A stretch of DNA of 64,000 nucleotides from Solea solea (taxonomy: Eukaryota; Chordata; Actinopteri; Pleuronectiformes; Soleidae), in contig NC_081152.1 in NCBI RefSeq assembly GCF_958295425.1, forward strand, positions 1,021,217 through 1,085,216, written 5' to 3'. The position numbers and the translations under genes were made by a program. The notes below the pieces were generated by a model, which was given only the letters and a program-made list of their open reading frames with translations, searched no databases and was not told where the DNA came from. Below are positions 45,733-64,000 of the stretch, piece by piece (the stretch's first letter is position 1; each line of letters begins with the position of its first letter).

Positions 45733-46334
45733 TGAACACAACTCTGGATAAACACAATATTAAACATCACAATAATGTAACACAACAATTAACCAACAGT
45801 GACTTTTTAAAATGATTTTCTTTTTTTTTTTTTTCTTTATCTGATAAAATATTGAATGACAACACAAAAAGAACTTCAGCAGAACTTTAGTACTACTGAG
45901 TACTCACTAGAAACTCATAATATCAAAATCTTTGATGAATGACAGGGAACCCCGTGATACGATACATAATACCGATAATATCACGATACGACGATTGTGT
46001 GATAATCAACATCAATACGTCACAATATCTGTCTACGTGAAGAAAACAACACTTTACGTTAAAAGTGCAGGATTGAGTCACCACATAGAGAAAGTCAAAG
46101 GTCAAGAGCGTGGATGGAGCTTCCTCCACCACTATCCTGCCGTAAACTCCCTCTTCTTCTTCCCTCATTCTTTTGAGCAGCGCCACAGTGAGGAGACATG
46201 AAGTAGTGACGCTGGCAGGGACTGATTACTTTAAATGACTTTAAATTCAGGTTTTGCCCCGGCGTGTCAATGATGGTGTTGCACGAGGAAGGACGATGAT
46301 AAATGGCCTAATGATGCTCAGGGTAACTCAGACA
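45733..46334. other. Intergenic, no gene seen
   Basis: AT-rich. CGTGATACGATACATAATAC near 45,953 with ATATCACGATACGACGATTG may be another decayed repeat. No coding evidence. Confidence 0.45.
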
Positions 46335-46605
46335 GATAAAGAGCTGAAACAATTACTCCATGAATCCGTTTGAAGCTTTTTCATGATTAAAACAAAGAAT
46401 TCTGATTTCTTTCAGCTTCTTAAATGTGAATACTTTCTGAATTCTTTTCTCCATAAAAAAAAGAAATCATTCAATGTGAATCATTTTTGGTTCATGGACA
46501 AAAACAAGACATTCAAGAACGTCATCAAACACATTTTATGGACCAAACAATTACTCGATTGATGGAGAAAATAACAGACGGATGAACGGATTAGGAAAAC
46601 AATCG
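46335..46605 (+). repeat. Family K copy 12
   Basis: Near full-length: AGAGCTGAAACAATTACTCC start, TTTCAGCTTCTTAAATGTGA, ATTCAATGTGAATCATTTTT, GGACCAAACAATTACTCGAT, GGAGAAAATAACAGACGGAT. Limits agree with the 18.1 kb copy. Confidence 0.85.
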
Positions 46606-46619
46606 TTAGACTGACGTTA

Positions 46620-47460
46620 GTCGGTGAAAGCACAGATTATGTGAAGTCCGGCACCGTGAGGCGACGCAGCAGCTCCATGAGAAATCAGGAGAAATGAAGC
46701 GGTGGTTTCAGTCAGACATTAATGTGCGAGGACTCCACTGTGGGTGGAAATAAGTTGCTTAAAAAGCAGTTAATGTTGCTGTTTTGGACGAGGATTAAAA
46801 AAGAAGAGCAGCGTGGAAGTGAGAGCCGCTCTGGTGCTAATTGATAACGCCGCTTTCATCGCTGCCTTCACTTCTCTAACGAAGAATCCGCCGGGGAGCG
46901 AAACTTAAAACTTTTACCGCTCCCCTCGCAGTGGCGCCCGCGCTCGCTCGTCCTGCTGCCAGCGCGGTTTCACGGAATCAAACATGGCGTCGGTTTGAAG
47001 AGTTTATCAGCGGAGTGAGCAGGACGGAGAAAAAACATGCGTCCCAGTTCACAAACAGCAGCGTTACGTGCCTTGATTAACACTGACACGTGCAGGCTTT
47101 CATCTCTGCCTCCATCTTGTTTTGTTTTAATCAGATTAACCCAAACGGGCTTCCTTTAATGGCCTCTCTTCTCTTTTTTTAAAGCTGTTAAAAAAAGCTG
47201 AAAGCAGAGAGATAATTAAAATAATTAAACCGCTGGGAGCTGGCTCGTCTTTTCTTCTTCTGCCTTTAAGCTTTGATTCTGCGTGGCTTGCTGTTGATTG
47301 GAGCAGAGACACAGAGACGCAGAGACACAGAGACACAGAAAAAGACTCATCATCCTCACTTAATTGCGTTAAGTTGACTCTCGGAGGTCTAATTTTTTTC
47401 CCTCTCCCTCTCAAACCAGCCGCCGGTGTAGGATGTGATCTTTAGGTGCGTGGGGGAGGC
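46620..47460. promoter_or_regulatory. Candidate conserved non-coding block O
   Basis: Complex block: GCAGTTAATGTTGCTGTTTT near 46,764, GTGCTAATTGATAACGCCGC near 46,833, TTGATTAACACTGACACGTG near 47,073, TAATCAGATTAACCCAAACG near 47,129, GGAGAGATAATTAAAATAAT-like words near 47,207 and CACTTAATTGCGTTAAGTTG near 47,357. An ACAGAGAC tandem of about 5 units lies at 47,310-47,340. Confidence 0.45.
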
Positions 47461-48240
47461 GAGGGCGAGTTTCTAAACACTCTTTATGGAGAATATTTAT
47501 TTAGTCCGCGAGTGTGTTTCTGCGTGAGGCCACAGATTTAAAAAAAAACAAACTTTAAGGATTATTTATTCATGGACTTTTAAGCTTTTAATGAGGACAA
47601 ATGAAGCGGTTTTCCTGAGCGTCATAAATATAAAAATATTCTTGTTTAGCATTATCTTTGCGTCCGTGTGGAATAAACACTAACATTTAAATATAACTTC
47701 ATAAAAATCAGTTTGTCTTGATTTCCCTCAAGTTCTGTTTCAGACGCAGCGATGATGATGATGATGATGATGATGATTTATTTATTCATTCACAGTAATT
47801 CTAATTAAAGCTAAATTGCGACGGGTGATCATTGAATTCAAATAAAACAAGAGTAGAGTAAAATTATCCAACGTGCTGCGATGGAAGATTATTTTCCCAA
47901 CACATTAATCTGAGGATTATTTTCTCAGTTTATCAACTCCATCGATTTGTCGTTGATGTTCTTAAATGTTGTTTGTTCATTTTTTTGTAAATATTCACAT
48001 TTACAGCTCTTATTAATCACTGACCTTCAGAACCTGATCGGCTTTGTATGAATTATTCTCCTTCATGTGAACGTGTGTGTGAGTCATCTTTGAACTCACA
48101 GGTGAACAAATGTTTAATGTGACGATTATTCTGCGTCCACGTTCAGACCCAGTGATGATTTATTCATTTACTCATAATAATAACTTGATGGAGGCACATA
48201 ATACTTAAAGAGTGTAAACAAAGGTGTAATATGATGACTT
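47461..48240. other. Intergenic, AT-rich, no gene seen
   Basis: Contains (GAT)n at about 47,751-47,776; otherwise unremarkable. Confidence 0.5.
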
Positions 48241-48700
48241 TTTTTCTCATCATTACTACTTATTCACATAATATTCTACCTGATTTTGTAGAATTAGGAC
48301 TATTTTGCATTAAATTACAAATGTTCCTCATAATATAACTTTTTTTGTACGATTACGATTTTATTTCACATAATATTGACTTATTTGTCGCAATATTGTG
48401 TCTTTTTTCACATATTACGACCTTTTTTTTTACGTTATATTGCAACTTCTTACATAACTTAATAACTCATGGTAATATTTTTACTTTTTCCTCTCAATTT
48501 TTACGATTTTCCTCACATATGACTTTTTTCTTTTTTCCACATCATTACATCAGTTTTTCTCGCAATATAAAGATTTTCTCCTCATATTATGACTTTTTAA
48601 TCACATAATAGAACACATTTTTCCCACATATTAAACTTGTTTTCACATAATATTTCAATTTTTCGCATAGGATTAGGACTTATTTGCCTCATGATATTAG
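48241..48700. repeat. Degenerate AT-rich tandem array (CATAATATTGACTTTTTT-like)
   Basis: About 460 bp in which CACATAATAT, ATTACGACTTTTTT and TTTTCTCACA-type words alternate at roughly 22-28 bp spacing. This is a decayed minisatellite. The Phe/His-rich 87-codon frame at 48,345-48,608 is an artefact. Confidence 0.65.
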
Positions 48701-49080
48701 GAATATCAGTGTGGCTCTAATACTCCATCGTATAATTTAAGAAGACTCAATTAAAACAACACAATACTTGAGGCTCTTTTTTCTCCCTGAATAAAATTGT
48801 CCAACTTTGTTCAAACTACAACAACTTTATCAATCCCTGACCTTCAGAACACCACGAACATATACTGTATATGCTCCTTTATATCAATTATTCACTGGCG
48901 TGTGATTTATTCTCATTCTTATGAACACACACACGTGTCGTACGTTTGTACCTCGTCACGTCGACAGCGACGGGGAAAAAATAAAGTAGACTTTAGTTCT
49001 GCTCCGTCTGAGTTATCTCCTGCATTAGAGGTGAACATATCTGGAATATGATAATTACACGTCTTCAGATGAATTCAAAC
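48701..49080. other. Intergenic, no gene seen
   Basis: AT-rich sequence without recognisable features. Confidence 0.5.
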
Positions 49081-49640
49081 TTTACTTCCTGTCAGAGAGA
49101 ATCTAATGAATTCTTGTATGAGGATTTCACTGAGAGCAAGAGCCTCGACATCCTCCTGCGAGTGCAGCCCCGAACTTTAAAACACAAGCTCGCGTGATGT
49201 CTCCTTCCTCCTGCCTCTTTCCTCTCTCCTCGCACACTTTCACTTCATTCAGATCATTTTCGCTGCCGCTTCATTTCAAGTTGGCACCAAAATAAAGGGG
49301 GAAAGAATCCCTTTGCTGGAAATACTTAAGATTTATATTTAAACTTTCATGGAATCTTTGAGAACATTGAGGAGCAATTTCACATTTGCACTGACATCTA
49401 ATTTCTCAAGTCGAGTCTGAAAGCACAAATTGCCGTGGATTCCCTGTGTGCCCAATTATCCTGCATCAATTTCCTTGACCCTGCGGAACGCTGGTAAATT
49501 AATCATACCACTTTCTCTTTTTCCATGAAATACATATGCACACGTTTGATAAACTAATCATACTTGGTCGGTTATGCTCACAAAAAAAGAGAGAGATCCA
49601 GTCCCTGAAGTGGGATGAGAGTCAGAAACAAGTCCCAGGG
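49080..49640. promoter_or_regulatory. Candidate conserved non-coding block P
   Basis: Repeat-free complex sequence: TTCAGATCATTTTCGCTGCC near 49,249, CAAAATAAAGGGGGAAAGAA near 49,288, CACATTTGCACTGACATCTA near 49,381, CCCAATTATCCTGCATCAAT near 49,450, GGTAAATTAATCATACCACT near 49,493, TAAACTAATCATACTTGGTC near 49,549. Smooth composition and absence of microsatellites for more than 500 bp stand out against its surroundings. Confidence 0.5.
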
Positions 49641-50188
49641 AAATTGGGTGATGATAAAACACACAGTCACATATGCACATACACAGAAACACACAACACG
49701 CGCGCACACACACACACGTTTAAACTGTGAAAAAATGTAAAAGACCATTTCTGTCCCTGTCGAAAATTTTGACACGGTCAACTTGATGAACATAGCACAT
49801 TTAAGCTTAAATAAGGTTAAAAGAAACAATAGAAACCGTGCATAAAAGATGAAATAAAGGAAAAATAAATAACTTCTAGTCATTACAATAACAAAAATAG
49901 ATCAAGAACTACTTTTGTGACAAATTGTCGACATATCCTGATAAAATTGTTAATTTTCATGTTAATCATGTATTATATTTTATTTTTCAGTCGAGATTGT
50001 GTGGAATATTTTCATTTAAAAAACCAAAAAACCACTGAGAGAAGAGACGAGCAGTGTGAAGCAGTCTGGAGGGGAAACTGATCACATGACTTTATCATTG
50101 CGATCAATACTGCTGTCATACACTGACCTTAACAGCACCATTAACAGCCTGAGGAGTTACAGCCATGGTTACAGCCTGTCACTCTTAC
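49641..50188. other. Intergenic or intronic, no gene seen
   Basis: Short (CA)n near 49,703-49,718, then AT-rich sequence. If the - strand transcript at 50.2-51.4 kb continues leftward, this would be its next intron. Confidence 0.45.
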
Positions 50189-51410
50189 CTGTTGATCCCC
50201 AACATGGCTGCAGTTTGTTTCTGGAGCAGCAGTGACCTCTGGTGGACAGACACAGAGAGACAAATCACAAGTTAACACAAACCAAATGGCAGCAGCAGAA
50301 GACTACAGATTAAAGCCTGCAACAGATCTGTTTATTGGTTGTGTAGTCCATAAAGTGTGAGACAATGTTGATCAGTGGTTCTCAAACCTCGAAATAATAT
50401 CTTATTATTCAGAAAACAGAAAGTATCAAAAATATAATATAAAAATATCACAGGATATTTGTTTGTGGGTCCCCAAACACACCATTTTAGTTAAGATTTA
50501 TGTGAACGTGTTTAAATAACAAACATAAAATAAAATACATTTGACAGTTTTAAGACATTTTATATCTGTTGGAAATGATTCACTAAACAATTCAAAATGA
50601 TATCAGGCGTTACAGATACAGCTGAAAATTATAGATAAAGCTGAAAAGTATACGTTTCATGATGCTTTTCACGATACACATTTGAATTTGGTCATTTGCC
50701 AACTTTAACAAATGGGTCATTATACAGAAGGTATATTTAAAATATATTTTACATAGTTGTACTGTGGAGAGTACAAAGAGTCAATGTTTCTAAAAAAATA
50801 AATAATTAAACAATAAATAAAAAATATTTTTTTGGATAACAAGCGGTAGAAAACCCCACATAATTGTTCAATTATATAATACATGTTATAGCCCATTCAT
50901 ACATTTCACTATTAGTTTGGCAGAAAATGATGGCAGAAATTATTCTGTTTTGAAGTTGACAAGAAAATTAGCATTAATGAATAAAACATACTTACCTTTT
51001 TAAGTAGAGAAGATAAGAAGATAAGAAGATGAGGTCTGTTTTCCGATAAAAGACCTAAAATACAGTTAAATACATGTATAAATAACAGAAAATAAAACAA
51101 ATAAAACACAGAACAACGTGTGGTTCTACTTAAAAAACACGTTAGCATGAATGACATGAGAAGCTAGCTTGTGTTTAGCAGGCTAACTAGCTACATTTAT
51201 GACGCACTAACCTGGTTTTTGGGGAAATATTAACTTTTTGCCATGACTTCGTCGATCGTCAGTTAGAAGACGATATTTTTTCCACCTTAATTTACTTCTT
51301 ATTTTGGTCTAAATTTGAGTAAGAATGAGGCGTTAGCTTGAAATGATTAGTTTCACTGTTAGCAGCGACACACCTGAAAATCACTGCGTCAATAAAAGAA
51401 AGAGTCCCGG
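50189..51410 (-). ncRNA. Putative 5' exons of an unidentified spliced - strand transcript
   Basis: Three splice-bounded segments read leftward: exon 1 from an unknown start near 51,410 to 51,212 (donor GTTAGT); exon 2 51,054-50,996 (acceptor ACTGTATTTTAG, donor GTAAGT); exon 3 50,238-50,189 (acceptor TCTGTGTCTGTCCACCAG, donor GTAAGA). The only ATG in exon 1 (ATGGCAAAAAGTTAA) is a four-codon upstream frame. Exon 3 has an ATG in good context (GCAGCCATGT) at 50,205-50,203 encoding MLGIN before the donor. No family is recognisable. In mammals AK8 starts near here and runs the same way, but this does not resemble the AK8 N-terminus. It could be a coding gene with its body further left, or a lncRNA. 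Typed ncRNA only for lack of a proven product. Confidence 0.4.
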
Positions 51411-51793
51411 ATGTAACGTAAAAGCACAGCCTTTAGACGCCTTTTTATATAATAAACTAATAATAAACTTTAATTCAAATTTAACTGACTTACATTTTCA
51501 CTGAGGGGAAAGTCGTTTTTATTGTTTGTTTCTAGTTCCATGCTAGGCTAACATTTTCCTGGCTTCAGAACATTGAACTGTTTTAACAACATTTTCAATA
51601 TGTGCATAAAAACACTTGAAACACGGGGAATTTTAAATAATGAGTCTTACATATATGCAGGTTTTAAAGTTGACACTTTCTTGAGGACTAACAGTAAATA
51701 GTGAAAAATGACAATCACAGCTGAACGTGAAGTCATTCAGGAATAAATCAAAGCAAGAGTCAGTAAATGTAGTGCAAAACATTGAAGACGATC
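51411..51793. other. Intergenic, possible promoter side of the - strand transcript
   Basis: AT-rich sequence between the putative exon 1 and the most distal tsc1 poly(A) candidate. No TATA box at a convincing distance and no CpG island are seen. Confidence 0.35.
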
Positions 51794-53024
51794 TTTATTG
51801 TTCACAGTTAAACACAAGCCACTGCTTTAAGAACTTCCTTTTTTGCCATTTAGTCCCAGGTTCTGCGTCTGCGCTTCTCTTCAGTTTGTTTGTGCTGATT
51901 GTACCTTCTGTCAGGATTTGCTGTAGTTACTAAGGTCTGCGTTTTACGTGGATTGTTGAACATGCTTTAGATAGCGAGGCAGAAGGAAATGACAGCAGGA
52001 GCTCCCGGTGGACAACAGGATTTAGAGTTTACTTCTTAATACTTCGCAGGAAGGAGGCAACGCCGCGTTTATCGGACCTGCAGGAAGGAACACCTGTCGG
52101 GCGGTCTTCAGTCGCTTCACAGCATGAATGACAACACCTTCATCTGAAATGAGCCAAATGTTTCATGGCACGTCCAAATAACACTCAGCTCGTGGTAAAT
52201 ACCAAAAATAATGTTGATATTTGAATTCAGGATATGTAATTGTGAGGAAACCTCGTGGACCGCTGAGTTAAAAAGGTACAACACAATATGGAATTCATAA
52301 AAAAAATGAATAAAACTTCATCAATTCCTTAATTTTCATACTTTCCTCTCTGCAGCTTCACCAGAACACGAGAATCAACATGATGTCGTGTCCTTCACCT
52401 TCTCAGACCCGCAAAAAAAACAAAACATTATACAGTATTATGGAAAAAAAGAGTTTTGTATGGAAATGTTAATTCTTCCAATTGAATCGAGCAACAATGA
52501 GACACAACAATGAGTTTGTTCTGCTTTAAACACTCGAGTCGATCCGGAGTCACAACCAAATCCTGCCCTGCTTCTGTTTCAAATCGAATTTCAATCCGTG
52601 GTTTTCATTTAACCGTTTCTTCACTGTGAGGTCTGGGATCAGTTTTTCCTAAAACCTAAAACAAAACAACCTAAAACAACATTCCTGCAGAATTTCTTCA
52701 GATTTTATTTGATCTGAATCAAATAATTGCCGTCTTTTCTTTGAATGTTTTGAGCTGAACGAGCGTTTAAGGCTCAGCCTCCGGATCATATCACATTCAT
52801 GAGCTTTGCCTCCTCCACTCCGTGTCCCTGTCAACATTATTCAGAGGAATGAATCAGTGTGGAATACAAAGGAAAAGGTCAAAGGTGAAATCCTGTTGTC
52901 CACTCTGAGGAATGGATCAAATAACACTGAATTTTTCAGAATAGCACAAATGTTACTCTGCTGATTTTGTAGCTCTCCTCCATTATTACAAGTCTGTCCA
53001 CTTCCACACTCACGTCTGTGTCTC
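51794..53024 (-). terminator. tsc1 3' UTR region with two candidate poly(A) signals
   Basis: On the - strand, AATAAA occurs at 52,709-52,704 (about 320 bases after the stop) and at 51,799-51,794 (about 1.23 kb after it). Mammalian TSC1 has a several-kb 3' UTR, so the distal site is plausible. I cannot tell which is used, and further sites may lie beyond. Confidence 0.4.
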
Positions 53025-63819
<10,795 letters not shown>

Positions 63820-64000
63820 CTGACAGGAAGGAATCCAGATGATCAATCACGAATAACAAAAGCTTCCCAACACAGAAAAAATGATCAAAAATCTAAAAGT
63901 GTTTGCAATAAAAATATTTCAAACACTGAAAATAACGTAGAAAAACAGAAAGATCAAATAAATGAATATTTTATCAATAATTGCATTGCTTAAAAGGTTT
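63820..64000 (-). other. tsc1 intron 5, 3' part
   Basis: AT-rich intronic sequence upstream of exon 6. Exon 5 and the start codon lie beyond the window. Confidence 0.75.

Noticed and set aside
45923..46201. Overlapping 87-89 codon frames on both strands
   Set aside because: Sequence is AT-rich and repeat-like (GATACGATACATAATACCGA words); no splice or domain evidence.
51233..51247. ATG in the putative exon 1 of the - strand transcript
   Set aside because: The frame stops after four codons (M-A-K-S), so it is at most a tiny upstream frame.

Overview
The window is nuclear DNA of a teleost fish. It has vertebrate-style GT-AG introns, very dense CA/GT, CT and GGA microsatellites, and interspersed repeats of types common in ray-finned fish genomes. 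Two protein-coding genes can be recognised, both cut by the window edges. At the left edge, on the + strand, are the last two coding exons of gtf3c4 (TFIIIC90 subunit), with stop codon and poly(A) signal by about 1.14 kb. At the right edge, on the - strand, are 18 coding exons of tsc1 (hamartin), from the exon equivalent to human exon 6 (near 63.8 kb) to the stop codon at 53,025. They encode 1,156 residues; roughly the first 120 residues lie beyond the window. In mammals these two genes lie in the same neighbourhood (BARHL1, DDX31, GTF3C4, AK8, SPACA9, TSC1), so the block is conserved synteny.

The roughly 50 kb between them (1.2-51.2 kb) has no convincing protein-coding gene. It is a mosaic of two textures. 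One is repeats: microsatellites, minisatellites, at least 12 copies of one degraded interspersed repeat, and several hAT-type non-autonomous elements, three of which keep 8-bp target-site duplications. The other is 0.2-1.5 kb islands of complex, repeat-free sequence rich in TAATTA-type homeodomain, POU-octamer and GATTA motifs. These look like conserved non-coding elements, which would make the interval a regulatory landscape, perhaps of nearby barhl1; that assignment is inference. AK8 and SPACA9, expected here from mammals, were not recognised. Three well-formed splice-bounded segments on the - strand (51.4-50.2 kb) suggest the 5' end of an unidentified spliced transcript.

In tsc1, exon order, phases and the largest exon (15) agree with human exons 6-23. 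Intron 17 begins with GC instead of GT. Exon 18 follows a (UG)n tract that occupies the usual pyrimidine-tract position, and it lies between long complementary UG and CA tracts. The final exon has a CAGCAG tandem acceptor.

The two genes act in different processes: gtf3c4 in RNA polymerase III transcription, tsc1 as scaffold of the TSC complex that restrains mTORC1. Nothing suggests co-regulation. No prokaryotic-type system, virus, CRISPR array, rRNA or tRNA gene was seen.
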